The position numbers were made by a program, and so were the translations under genes. From the NCBI GenBank assembly GCA_041395325.1, contig JAWLAT010000006.1:62001-126000 (forward strand): 64,000 nucleotides of DNA, written 5' to 3'. The DNA comes from JAWLAT01 sp041395325. Lineage in GTDB: Bacteria; Pseudomonadota; Gammaproteobacteria; Xanthomonadales; SZUA-5. Shown in pieces: positions 18,350-26,355 of the stretch (the first letter of the stretch is position 1; each line of letters opens with the position of its first letter). Below the pieces are notes generated by a model. It was not told the DNA's origin. It saw nothing but the letters and a program-made list of their open reading frames with translations, and searched no databases.

Positions 18350-18424
18350 TGGTGGGCGGTACAGGGATTGAACCTGTGACCCCTGCCGTGTGAAAGCAGT
18401 GCTCTACCGCTGAGCTAACCGCCC
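18350..18424 (-). tRNA. tRNA-Val (anticodon CAC)
   Basis: The minus strand folds into a full cloverleaf: acceptor GGGCGGT/ACCGCCC, D arm GCTC-AGCGGTA-GAGC, anticodon arm CTGCT-TTCACAC-GGCAG with anticodon CAC, variable GGGTC, and T arm ACAGG-TTCAATC-CCTGT. The discriminator A and CCA are genomically encoded (18350-18353). It decodes GUG. The Tyr-rich protein gene lies 36 bp upstream on the same strand and a strong terminator follows. Confidence 0.96.
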
Positions 18425-18460
18425 GAGAGCCGCGCAATATAGGTCGCGCGGCGCTCGTCG

Positions 18461-18874
18461 TCAATGCCGACAATAGCGGTCGTGGCGATGGTGATCGTCG
18501 TAGCGGCGGTAGCCGCGCTCGTAGCGGTTGTAGCGATAACCGTAGTCACGGTAGCCATGGCCCCGGTGTCGCTCGTAGTAGCGGTGACCGCGATCGTAGC
18601 GATAGCCATGATCTCGATAGCGGCGATCGTAGCGGTAGTAGCCGCGGTCATAGTGGCGGGCGCGGCGGTAGTAGCCGTCGTCGTGATAGCCGACATAGCG
18701 ACCGTCGTAGCCGATGCGGACATAGTCGCCGCGACCACCGCTGCCCAGCGACAGCGACAGACCGGAATCGACATCGTAGTAGCTCAGGCCGACGTAGTCG
18801 GAACGATGGCCGGCCCAGGCCGGGGTGGCCGCCAGCAGCAATGCCGCCAGCGCGGCAATCCAGGATCGAGTCAT
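18461..18874 (-). CDS. small secreted Tyr/Arg/His/Asp/Gly-rich protein
   Basis: This 137-aa protein has a clear signal peptide (MTRSWIAALAALLLAATPAWA, cleaved after AWA). A short region, SDYVGLSYYDVDSGLSLSLG, is followed by about 85 residues built almost only of Y, R, H, D and G, with recurring RYDRGHRYYERHRGHG and YRDYGYRYNRYERG-like blocks. The composition suggests a disordered chain able to bind metal ions or polyanions or to form tyrosine cross-links; this is inference from composition only. No known family is recognised. The opposite strand is also open but encodes a Val/Ala mirror product and is rejected. An AAGGGG stretch lies just before the ATG. It could be cotranscribed with the downstream tRNA-Val. 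Confidence 0.75.
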   Translation of the reverse strand: MTRSWIAALAALLLAATPAWAGHRSDYVGLSYYDVDSGLSLSLGSGGRGDYVRIGYDGRYVGYHDDGYYRRARHYDRGYYRYDRRYRDHGYRYDRGHRYYERHRGHGYRDYGYRYNRYERGYRRYDDHHRHDRYCRH

Positions 18875-19017
18875 TCCCCTTCTCCCATGCGATGGAACGA
18901 GTGCCAGGATCGCCGCCGTCGCGGCCAGGACGGGTTCAGAGGGCCGCTAGAGCGAACGATCCATGTCGAAACTAGGCTTGGCGCACTGAACCGGTTCTGA
19001 CCGGCCGTCGGTTCCGT

Positions 19018-21177
19018 TCAGCTTCGCGGCCGCAGCCAGAAGGCGTGATGGATGCGCTTGTGCCGCGCGAAGTCGGCCGGGATGGACTGGCCACCGAGTG
19101 CCTCGATCTCCCACCCTTCGCTGAGCACAGGATCCAGTTCGAAGCGCTCGCGGTTGCAGACGAACAGGATCTCGCCGTGCTGGCTGAGATGCCGGGCGAC
19201 GCCCTCGAGCAATTCCACGTGATCGCGCTGCACGTCGAAGACCGTATCGGTGCGCTTGGAATTGGAGAAGGTCGGCGGATCCACATAAACCAGGTCGAAG
19301 TGCTGATGCGGTGGGCTGCGCAGCCAGTTCATCACATCGGCCTGGGCCAACTTGTGACGGCCGGGTTCCAGTCCGTTGAGGCGGAAGTTGCGCTCGGCCC
19401 AGTTCACGTAGGTTGGCGACAGGTCCACGCTGAGACTGCGGCTGGCGCCACCGGCAGCCGCGTAGACGGTGGCACTGCCGGTGTAGCAAAACAGGTTCAG
19501 CACGCGCCGCCCCTCGGCACGCTCGCGTAGCCGGGCGCGCAGGTCGCGGCTGTCGAGAAACAGACCGCTGTCCAGATAGTCCGCCAGATTCACCCAGAAG
19601 CGCAGATCGCGTTCGCTGACCTCGAAGAACTCGCCGGACTCGTCCATGCGCCCGTACTGGCTGCCCTCGCGCCGCCGCTGGCGCCGCTTGACGTAGAGAT
19701 GTTCTGGGGGCAGCTGCAGCAGCGTTCGCAGGGCGTGCAGCAAGTCCTCCAGGCGTTCGCTGGCGGTCTGCTCCGGGATATCCCTGGGCGCTGCGTACTC
19801 CTGCACGTGGGCTCGATCGCCGTACAGGTCGATCGCCGCGCTGTACTCGGGCAGATCGGCATCGTAAAGGCGATAGCAGCTCAGTCCCTGACGGCGCGCC
19901 CAGCGGCCGAAATGCGCCAGATTCTTGCGCAGACGGTTGTAGACCATCGTGGTGCCCGGGCGCTGGAATCGCGGTTCGCCGACATCGCCCGATGGGCGTT
20001 GCTCTCTGGCCGCAGGCGCCGCCTGAACCGTGCCGAGCAGCAACTGACAATCCAGCGGTCCGTTGCGCCAGTCCAGCACCTTGTCGGCCTTCAAGCCGGT
20101 CGCCCGTGACAGGGTCGAGCCACCGCTGAGCAGCGCGAAGCGCCAGCCCAGCCCTTCGGCCTGCAGGCGTGCACCGAAATCGCGATGCACCGGCAACAAG
20201 CTGCGCTCATCACCGAGTCGCTCGCCGTAGGGTAGATTGGCCACGATCAGTCCCGGTCCGTCCGCCGACAGGCCCTTCAGCTCTAGGCGGGCAGCATCGC
20301 CGCGCTGCAGGCGCACATGGCCCGCCACACCGGCCAACTGCAGATTCCGTCGCGCCGCCGAGATCGCGGCCGCATCCTGGTCCTGACCGACCAGCGGCAC
20401 GCGAAGTCCACGCAGGCCTGTTTCGGCGCGCTCGTCGGCTTCGCCGATCAGGGTCTCCCAGGAACGCGCCGACCAGCCCTGCCAGCCCACTGGAACGCGG
20501 TCGCGCCGATACAGGCCGGGCGCCACGTCTGCCGCCATCCAGGCACCTTCGATCAGCAGCGTTCCCGCGCCGCAGAAGGGATCGACCAGTGCGAGCCCCT
20601 TTTTGGCCAGTGCCGGCCAGCCGGCCCGCCACAGCACCGCCGCGGCCAGCGTCTCGCGCAACGGCGCCAGGCCGGCGAACTGCCGGTAGGCCCGCTGGTG
20701 CAGGGCGCCATGGCCAAGGTCAATGCCGATCAGCGCCCTGCCGCCGCGCAGCAGCAAGGCGACGGTGACCTGCGACTGGTCCAGCGGCACCGGACTGGCG
20801 CTGACGCCGCCATCGCGCAGTCGGTCCTGCACGGCGTCGCGCAGGCGCTGAGCCGCGTAGAGCGTGTGGCGGATTCCCTTGGCCGCACCGCTGACTTCAA
20901 TCGAATAACGAGTTCCGCCGCGCAACTGCACCGCCCAGTCGATCTGCATGCCGGCGGCGTAGACGGATTCGGCGTCCTCAATCGGTACATCCAGCAGCAG
21001 CTGGTAGACCCGGCTGGCCAGCCGCGACCACAGCACGGCGCGCTGACCGCTGGCAGCGGCACCGGTCCAACGCACGCCGCCGCGGGTCGGTCGCGCGTCC
21101 TCATAGCCCAGCGCCTGCAATTCCTCGGCCAGCAGATCCTCGAGCTTGCCGGCGCAACTGGCGAAGTAGTCGTTCAC
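19018..21177 (-). CDS. rlmL: bifunctional 23S rRNA methyltransferase RlmKL
   Basis: RlmKL makes m2G2445 (N-terminal RlmL half) and m7G2069 (C-terminal RlmK half) in 23S rRNA. The 719-aa product matches the fused gammaproteobacterial form (E. coli 702 aa). The N-terminal THUMP-containing part begins NDYFASCAGKLEDLLAEEL. The first SAM domain has VDPFCGAGTLLIEGAW and VANLPYGERLG. The second has RVLNLFCYTGSATVYAA and DLVYVDPPTFSNSKR. The GTG at 21177 overlaps the stop of the upstream alpha/beta hydrolase gene (GTGA). An in-frame extension to 21213 lies inside that gene and is not used. The overlap implies that the two are cotranscribed. Confidence 0.95.
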   Translation of the reverse strand: MNDYFASCAGKLEDLLAEELQALGYEDARPTRGGVRWTGAAASGQRAVLWSRLASRVYQLLLDVPIEDAESVYAAGMQIDWAVQLRGGTRYSIEVSGAAKGIRHTLYAAQRLRDAVQDRLRDGGVSASPVPLDQSQVTVALLLRGGRALIGIDLGHGALHQRAYRQFAGLAPLRETLAAAVLWRAGWPALAKKGLALVDPFCGAGTLLIEGAWMAADVAPGLYRRDRVPVGWQGWSARSWETLIGEADERAETGLRGLRVPLVGQDQDAAAISAARRNLQLAGVAGHVRLQRGDAARLELKGLSADGPGLIVANLPYGERLGDERSLLPVHRDFGARLQAEGLGWRFALLSGGSTLSRATGLKADKVLDWRNGPLDCQLLLGTVQAAPAAREQRPSGDVGEPRFQRPGTTMVYNRLRKNLAHFGRWARRQGLSCYRLYDADLPEYSAAIDLYGDRAHVQEYAAPRDIPEQTASERLEDLLHALRTLLQLPPEHLYVKRRQRRREGSQYGRMDESGEFFEVSERDLRFWVNLADYLDSGLFLDSRDLRARLRERAEGRRVLNLFCYTGSATVYAAAGGASRSLSVDLSPTYVNWAERNFRLNGLEPGRHKLAQADVMNWLRSPPHQHFDLVYVDPPTFSNSKRTDTVFDVQRDHVELLEGVARHLSQHGEILFVCNRERFELDPVLSEGWEIEALGGQSIPADFARHKRIHHAFWLRPRS

Positions 21178-21698
21178 AGCTTGGCCGCCACACTGAGGAA
21201 ATGACGAAAGCACAACGAGATGGCGTCAATCGACGCACCCAGGCGGTGATCGTCATCCAGCATCAGCGTCGGCCAGGCCTGCAGCGAGGCGTATCCCAGC
21301 AACTCCTCGGCCGGGATCAGCTCGTCCTTCCAGCCATGGACCAGCTGCACCTGTGGCGCCCGCAAGTCCAGGGTCGGCTGATCGGGCATGATGATCGGCG
21401 GGGCCAGCAGGAACAGTCCCTTGACCGGCACCTGCAGCGAGACCCGCGCCGAGATGTAGGCGCCAATGCTCGAACCCACCAGCAGCAGCCGCTCGGTCGG
21501 CGTCGCCTGTGCCAGTTCCTGCAGCCGCTGCAACCGCGCCTGCGGATCGGGCAGATCGCTGTAGTCCGGTCGGCGGGTTCGCCAGCCCAGCGTTTCGGCA
21601 ATCGCCGCCAGGCGACTGATCTTGGTCGCATTCGGACCGCTTTCCAGTCCGTGGCTGAGAATGATGTGTCCCAGCTCCCTTCTTTCCGTGGCTTGCAC
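21174..21698 (-). CDS. small alpha/beta-fold hydrolase (YqiA/esterase-like)
   Basis: The 174-aa protein is a compact alpha/beta hydrolase with an oxyanion region SHGLESGPN, the nucleophile elbow GSSIGAY, the acid in HGWKDELIPAEE and the histidine in LDDDHRLG. These make a complete Ser-Asp-His triad. It resembles short YqiA/YcfP-type esterases; the substrate is unknown. The start is a GTG at 21698, only 17 bases from the divergent amidase ATG, and an AAGGGAG lies inside the first codons, so translation may begin slightly later at a non-ATG codon. Its stop overlaps the rlmKL start, so it heads that transcript. Confidence 0.85.
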   Translation of the reverse strand: MQATERRELGHIILSHGLESGPNATKISRLAAIAETLGWRTRRPDYSDLPDPQARLQRLQELAQATPTERLLLVGSSIGAYISARVSLQVPVKGLFLLAPPIIMPDQPTLDLRAPQVQLVHGWKDELIPAEELLGYASLQAWPTLMLDDDHRLGASIDAISLCFRHFLSVAAKL

Positions 21699-21715
21699 CG
21701 GCTATCGTCCCTGTC

Positions 21716-22300
21716 ATGTTGCCGCCCCAGTCACGTCCCCTGCCCTACGCCGAACGGCTGGACGAACGCCCGCTGGCCTCGATCAAGCTGCTGGTGGTGC
21801 ATTGCACCGAGCTGCCGGATCTGGCCCAGGCGCGCAAGTATGGCGAAGAGGTGCACTACCCGGCCAGCGGCACCGGCAACAGTGGGCACTACTACATCGA
21901 TCGCGACGGCCACACCGAGTGCTGGGTACCGCCCAATCGCATCGCTCACCACGTGGCCGGCATGAATGATCACAGCGTCGGCGTGGAACTGGTCAATCGC
22001 GGGCGCTGGCCGGACTGGTTCCACAGTGCCCACCAGGTGCCCACCGAAGCCTATCCGCCCCCCCAGATCGATGCGCTGGTCGCATTGATCGAGTGGCTGC
22101 GGACACAGTGCCTGGAGTTGCGGCAGATCGCCGGCCACGAGGATCTGGATCGCCGGCAGCTGGTGTCGGCCGATGACCCGGAGATTCGGATACCCCGCAA
22201 GATCGACCCCGGCCCGCTGTTCCCGTGGGAACAGCTGCTGGCACGCGTTGACCTGCACAGGCTCTCTCCGGTGGACGTGACGCCGGCGACGCAGGGCTGA
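21716..22300 (+). CDS. N-acetylmuramoyl-L-alanine amidase, AmpD-type (Amidase_2)
   Basis: This 194-aa amidase has the zinc-site motifs of the AmpD family: VVHCTELPD (first His ligand), the GHYYIDRDGHTECWV core, GVELVNRGRWPD with the catalytic Glu region, GHEDLDRRQLV (second His) and KIDPGPLFPWEQLL (Asp ligand). No signal peptide is apparent, so a cytoplasmic anhydro-muropeptide recycling role is plausible, but some relatives (AmpDh type) act outside. It is divergent from the alpha/beta hydrolase gene with only 17 bases between starts. Two beta-lactamase-fold genes occur elsewhere in the window, but neither is linked to it. Confidence 0.9.
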   Translation: MLPPQSRPLPYAERLDERPLASIKLLVVHCTELPDLAQARKYGEEVHYPASGTGNSGHYYIDRDGHTECWVPPNRIAHHVAGMNDHSVGVELVNRGRWPDWFHSAHQVPTEAYPPPQIDALVALIEWLRTQCLELRQIAGHEDLDRRQLVSADDPEIRIPRKIDPGPLFPWEQLLARVDLHRLSPVDVTPATQG

Positions 22301-22364
22301 CGTCACGGCGCCTGAGCGCCGCCCATGCGATCATGTTCGCACCCCAAGGACGGAGGGTGGACGC

Positions 22365-23231
22365 ATGACCGAGGCGCTGGTGGCGGAGTTGCTGGCACTG
22401 CTGCAACTCGAACGGCTGGAGGACAATCTGTTTCGTGGCCAGAGCCGCGACATCGGCACCAAGTACGTGTTCGGCGGCCAGGTACTGGGGCAGGCCCTGG
22501 CGGCCGCTCAGCGCACCGTCGAAGGTCGCTTCGTGCACTCGCTGCACGCCTACTTCCTCAAGGCCGGCGACATCGACGCGCCGATCGTTTACGAGGTCGA
22601 CCGCGCTCGTGACGGCCGCAGCTTCAGTGCCCGACGGGTCATTGCCATCCAGCATGGGCAACAGATCTTCAATCTGGCCGCGTCATTCCAGAAACCGGAA
22701 GGCGGCCTCAACCACCAGTTGTCGATGCCCGAAGTCCCCGACGCCGACGATATCCCGCCGCCGCCAACGCGCAGCACCGACGAACTGGCCCAACTGCCGG
22801 CCAAGATGCGCCGCTGGCTGGCGCGAGGCGGCCCCTTCGAATTTCGTCCCGTGTATCCGCGGGACGAGTTCAATCCGCCCAAGCGCCCACCCTTCCAGCA
22901 AGTCTGGTTTCGGCTCGACGGTGAAGTGGGCGACGACCCCATTCTCAACGCCAGTCTGCTGGCCTACGCCAGCGACTTCCACCTGATTGGCACGGCGACC
23001 TTTCCGCACGGCATTTCCTATTTCCAGGGCAACGTGCAGATGGCCAGCCTGGATCACGCCATGTGGTTTCACCGGCGTTTTCGCATCGACGATTGGCTGC
23101 TGTACAGCTGCGACAGCCCTAGCGCGCAGGGCTCACGTGGACTGGCGCGTGGCCTGATCTACGATCGCCAGGGGCGCCTGGTGGCGTCCACTGCGCAGGA
23201 GGGCATGATCCGGGTGGTCGAAGACGACTGA
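22365..23231 (+). CDS. tesB: acyl-CoA thioesterase II
   Basis: TesB hydrolyses medium- and long-chain acyl-CoAs. The 288-aa double-hotdog protein has FRGQSRDIGTKYVFGGQVLG and the VHSLHAYFLKAGD motif in the first hotdog. The second hotdog has LLAYASDFHLIGTA with the catalytic Asp and MASLDHAMWFHRRFRIDDW. GGAG lies 9 bases before the ATG. It follows the amidase gene by 64 bp on the same strand and may share its transcript, though the functions are unrelated. Confidence 0.96.
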   Translation: MTEALVAELLALLQLERLEDNLFRGQSRDIGTKYVFGGQVLGQALAAAQRTVEGRFVHSLHAYFLKAGDIDAPIVYEVDRARDGRSFSARRVIAIQHGQQIFNLAASFQKPEGGLNHQLSMPEVPDADDIPPPPTRSTDELAQLPAKMRRWLARGGPFEFRPVYPRDEFNPPKRPPFQQVWFRLDGEVGDDPILNASLLAYASDFHLIGTATFPHGISYFQGNVQMASLDHAMWFHRRFRIDDWLLYSCDSPSAQGSRGLARGLIYDRQGRLVASTAQEGMIRVVEDD

Positions 23232-23267
23232 GGCCGATCAGGCCGGGGCGCCAATCACCTGGGCTTG

Positions 23268-23897
23268 TCAGCGACGGGTCCCTTCGGCTGAGCTTCCCAG
23301 CACCTGCATCGCGCCGTCGCTGGGACTGAAATACAGCTCTCGGTCATCGATGGTGGTGGCATGAAAGCCATAGGCATCATTCGTAGTGGACCAGCCGAGT
23401 CCGCTGACCTGCGCAAATACCCGGTAGTGCGAAACCGAATGACTGACATTGTCCGGCGTCCCGGCAATGTCCAATGTCGAGTAGCGGGCCAGCAGCGCGC
23501 CATCGCTGTAGATTTCCAATGCCAGGTCGTCGGCGGCAGCACGGTAACCTCGCGCCCAGGGTCCCATGCGAACCACCAGATGCCTGTTGCGGCCATTGAG
23601 GTAGACGCCGCACGCCAGGTAAATCTCACGCGCATACCAGTTGAAGGTCGCGAGCGGCCGATCCGTACCGATCTCGACCTCGTAGACGGTCGTCTGACCG
23701 GCGTCACCGAAAAGGCCCTCCGGAACGGATTTGGCGTAGCACTCTCCATCACTTGATGCCACGACGACGGCACTGTTGCCGCGCTCCTCGTCGGCCATGG
23801 CGACCGCAGGCAGACCGAGCAACAGGGTCATGGCCAGTATCCGGCCGCCGACGTGTTGGATTCGCCTGTGTGTGTGTGCCCAGTCTTGAATCGCCAT
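23268..23897 (-). CDS. secreted hypothetical protein
   Basis: I do not recognise this 209-aa protein. It has an N-terminal export signal with a long charged leader before the hydrophobic core (AMTLLLGLPAVAMADEE, cleavage near residue 35). The mature part is predicted all-beta: TVYEVEIGTDRPLATFNWY, LYLNG-type strands and SVSHYRVFAQVSGLGWST. Two cysteines (GECYAKS and LACGVYL) could form a disulphide. AGGGC lies just before the ATG. It is convergent with tesB (36 bp between stops) and is flanked upstream by repeat-rich non-coding DNA, so it probably has its own promoter there. Confidence 0.7.
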   Translation of the reverse strand: MAIQDWAHTHRRIQHVGGRILAMTLLLGLPAVAMADEERGNSAVVVASSDGECYAKSVPEGLFGDAGQTTVYEVEIGTDRPLATFNWYAREIYLACGVYLNGRNRHLVVRMGPWARGYRAAADDLALEIYSDGALLARYSTLDIAGTPDNVSHSVSHYRVFAQVSGLGWSTTNDAYGFHATTIDDRELYFSPSDGAMQVLGSSAEGTRR

Positions 23898-24043
23898 TCA
23901 GCCCTGCGCTCGTCGCCTCGCCGAGACCAGCATCATGAGAATTTCCGCGACAGGCAAGCACTTCGGCCGTGAACAAGCGGGAACTGGAGCATGTGCGAAC
24001 GCTTGAAACTTCGCGAAAAGGCTGGGCCAGCAACGTCCTCTCG

Positions 24044-24083
24044 CGCCGCAGGCGCTTTGGAGTGCGGCGAGCATCGCCGCTTT
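24044..24083. repeat. 25-bp palindromic repeat, forward copy
   Basis: It reads CCGCAGGCGCTTTGGAGTGC followed by GGCGAGCATCGCCGC and TTTG. The TTTGGAGTGCGGCG core and the following CGCCGC arm match the units at 1182-1281, with a different loop (AGCAT). Confidence 0.75.
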
Positions 24084-24158
24084 GCTTCTCAACGCCTGTC
24101 GATGCAGAGTTGTTGACTTGAACTCCGGAACTTGAGTCTCGCATCCAGCGCAAGGCCT

Positions 24159-24200
24159 AAAGCGGCGCGTTGCGCCGCACTCCAAAGCGCCTGCGGCGCG
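24159..24200. repeat. 25-bp palindromic repeat, reverse copy
   Basis: It reads AAAGCGGCGCGTTGCGCCGC then ACTCCAAAGCGCCTGCGGCGC, the reverse complement of the unit in the recX-alaS gap. With the forward copy 75 bp away it forms an inverted pair, the same organisation as at 1182-1388. Confidence 0.8.
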
Positions 24201-24363
24201 TTTTCGTCCCGCTGCCAGGGACCTGCTCGGACTTGAACCTGCCTATCAACCCGCTCACCCGCCTGGCGCGCATGCGAGCGCAGACGGCTGGACTGGCCTA
24301 TCCAGAGAGGGCTGTTCCGACTCCGGAGGCAGCCAGCGAGGCCATCCACACCCGAGCCAACGA

Positions 24364-24708
24364 CTAGTCCCAACGCTCGGTCTGATCGGCGTGCCGCCCG
24401 AGCAGGTTCCACAGCGGCACTTCCTTGTCGGGCGGGATACGGGCAAACACAAAGCCCACTTCCTCGTCGCTGACTCTGGCTACCCGGGCTTCAACATTGA
24501 TGTTCAGGGTGTCGTCGAACAGCATGTCGAGCACGAACAGATCGCCCACCTCGCCCACCCAGTCGGCCGGACGGTCGATGCGTACGCCAGTGGCCGAGAT
24601 ATCGGCCACGTCCGAGGTCCAACTCTCATCTCCGCGGACCACCAGCACGGCCGAGCGAATCGGCATGCGGGAAGGTCGCCGACCCATTCCGGCCGCGTCA
24701 TTGTGCAT
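24364..24708 (-). CDS. PilZ domain protein (cyclic-di-GMP receptor)
   Basis: This is a 114-aa single-domain PilZ protein. Both c-di-GMP-binding motifs are intact: RxxxR as RMPIR (residues 14-18) and DxSxxG as DISATG (36-41), so ligand binding is expected. The strands around ARVARVSDEEVGFVF complete the barrel. Start at 24708: AGGGGG lies 7 bases before this ATG, better than an ATG seven codons upstream. Its partner is unknown; in this window the MASE1-GGDEF-EAL protein could affect the ligand level. It stands 55 bp downstream of lysS on the same strand and may be read with it. Confidence 0.9.
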   Translation of the reverse strand: MHNDAAGMGRRPSRMPIRSAVLVVRGDESWTSDVADISATGVRIDRPADWVGEVGDLFVLDMLFDDTLNINVEARVARVSDEEVGFVFARIPPDKEVPLWNLLGRHADQTERWD

Positions 24709-24762
24709 CTTCTTGCCCCCTGTCGGCATCGAGACTCTTGTAGCCCAAGCCGCCCTCCGCTT

Positions 24763-26310
24763 TCAAGAATCCACCACCAGACTGATCGTGCCTTCCGGCC
24801 GTAGATAGGGAAACAGAAGCACGTCACGGATCGAGGCCGAGTCGGTGAACAGCATCACCAGCCGATCGATGCCCACGCCCAGGCCGCCGGTCGGCGGCAG
24901 GCCCACCTCCAGCGCGCGGATGTAGTCGGCGTCGAAGTGCATCGCTTCCAGATCGCCGGCATCCTTGGCGGCCACCTGCTGGCGGAAGCGCGCAGCCTGC
25001 TCGGCCGGATCGTTGAGCTCCGAGAAGCCATTGGCCAGTTCCTTGCCGGCGACGAACAACTCGAATCGATCGGTCAGTTCGGGGTCACCGTCGGTCTGAC
25101 GAGACAGCGGCGAGACTTCGGTGGGGTAGCCGGTGACGAAGGTGGGCTGTACCAGCGTGGCTTCGGCCGTGTGCTCGAAGATCTCCAGCAGCAGCCTGCC
25201 CCAGCCGGCGCGCGGGTCCACACCCACACCGAGGGACTCCAGATGGGCGCGCAGATGGCTCACATCGCGCAGGTCCGCCGCGCGCAGATCCGGGTTGTGC
25301 TGCAGCACCAGTTCGGACATTGACACGCGCCGGAAGGGCGCGCCCACATCGATCTGCTGACCTTCCCAGGGCAACACCGTCGGCTGCTCGCGATCGGCAA
25401 ACAGCGCCTGCGCCGCGCCGCGGATCATGGCCTCGGTCAGATCCATCAGATCGTGATAGTTGCCGTAGGCCTGATAGAGCTCGAGCATCGTGAACTCGGG
25501 ATTGTGGCGAGTACTCACCCCTTCGTTGCGGAAGTTGCGGTTGATCTCGTAAACCCGCTCGAAGCCACCGACCACCAGACGCTTCAGATAGAGCTCCGGC
25601 GCCACCCGCAGATACATCGTCAGGTCCAGCGCATTGTGATGCGTCGTGAAGGGCCGGGCCGTGGCACCACCGGGAATCGGGTGCATCATCGGCGTTTCCA
25701 CTTCCATGAAGCCGTAGGGCGGCGACTCCAGGAAGTGGCGGATGTAGCGCACCAGCGCAGCGCGGGTCTGAAAGATCCGGCGTGCGTCGTCGTTGACGAT
25801 CAGGTCGACGTAGCGCTGGCGAAAGCGCGTTTCCACATCCGACAGGCCGTGCCACTTGTCGGGCAGCGGACGGAGGTTCTTCGACAGCAGGCGGATCTGC
25901 TCGACCCGAACGCTCAGCTCACCAGTCCGCGTGCGTACCAGTTGACCGCTGGCGCCGACGATGTCGCCGATGTCGAAGTGCTTGAAGGCCTCGTAGTCCT
26001 CGCCGAGCAATGACTGCTGCAGGAACAGCTGAATGCGCCCGCTGTGGTCGGCAATCTGCGCGAAGCTCGCCTTGCCCATGATCCGCTTGGCCAGCATCCG
26101 GCCTGCCACCGACACTCGACGTCCAGCTGCTTCCACCGCGGCCGCGTCGGCGCCTTCGAATTCCGCCTGCAGTTCGCCCGCATTTGCGTCGACCCGGAAG
26201 TCGTTCGGATAGGCCGCGCCCGCTTCGCGCCAACTCGCCAGCTTGCCCTGGCGCTCGGCGATCAGCTGCGAAACATCGCCAGCGCCACCGGTTTGCTCGT
26301 CATTGCTCAT
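24763..26310 (-). CDS. lysS: lysine--tRNA ligase (class II)
   Basis: LysRS charges tRNA-Lys. The 515-aa protein has an N-terminal OB-fold anticodon-binding domain (VSVAGRMLAKRIMGKASFAQI), then motif 1 (FLESPPYGFMEVETPMM), motif 2 (FERVYEINRNFRNEGVSTRH, NPEFTMLELYQAYGNY) and motif 3 (GLPPTGGLGVGIDRLVMLF). Length is normal. The ATG at 26310 has AGGAAG 9 bases upstream; a TTG two codons earlier is less likely. In many proteobacteria lysS directly follows prfB; here a 2.1-kb gene lies between them. Confidence 0.98.
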   Translation of the reverse strand: MSNDEQTGGAGDVSQLIAERQGKLASWREAGAAYPNDFRVDANAGELQAEFEGADAAAVEAAGRRVSVAGRMLAKRIMGKASFAQIADHSGRIQLFLQQSLLGEDYEAFKHFDIGDIVGASGQLVRTRTGELSVRVEQIRLLSKNLRPLPDKWHGLSDVETRFRQRYVDLIVNDDARRIFQTRAALVRYIRHFLESPPYGFMEVETPMMHPIPGGATARPFTTHHNALDLTMYLRVAPELYLKRLVVGGFERVYEINRNFRNEGVSTRHNPEFTMLELYQAYGNYHDLMDLTEAMIRGAAQALFADREQPTVLPWEGQQIDVGAPFRRVSMSELVLQHNPDLRAADLRDVSHLRAHLESLGVGVDPRAGWGRLLLEIFEHTAEATLVQPTFVTGYPTEVSPLSRQTDGDPELTDRFELFVAGKELANGFSELNDPAEQAARFRQQVAAKDAGDLEAMHFDADYIRALEVGLPPTGGLGVGIDRLVMLFTDSASIRDVLLFPYLRPEGTISLVVDS

Positions 26311-26355
26311 CGTCAACCACTTCCTGATATGAATTCGTGTGTCACCACGCGCTGC

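Larger units (their letters stand above)
23898..24363. other. repeat-bearing intergenic region
   Basis: These 466 bases separate the PilZ gene from the secreted-protein gene. They hold two opposed copies of the 25-bp palindromic repeat (24044-24083 and 24159-24200). No supported gene is seen; the short open frames run through the repeats and encode low-complexity sequence. Confidence 0.75.

Noticed and set aside
18304..18424. Prophage or island attachment site at tRNA-Val
   Set aside because: No integrase gene and no direct repeat of the tRNA 3' end were seen nearby; the downstream palindrome is an ordinary terminator.
18464..19000. Open frame of 178 codons opposite the Tyr-rich gene, encoding a Val/Ala-rich hydrophobic protein
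   Set aside because: It is the antisense mirror of the biased Y/R/H/D/G codons. The opposite frame has a signal peptide and a proper start, this one does not look like membrane helices.
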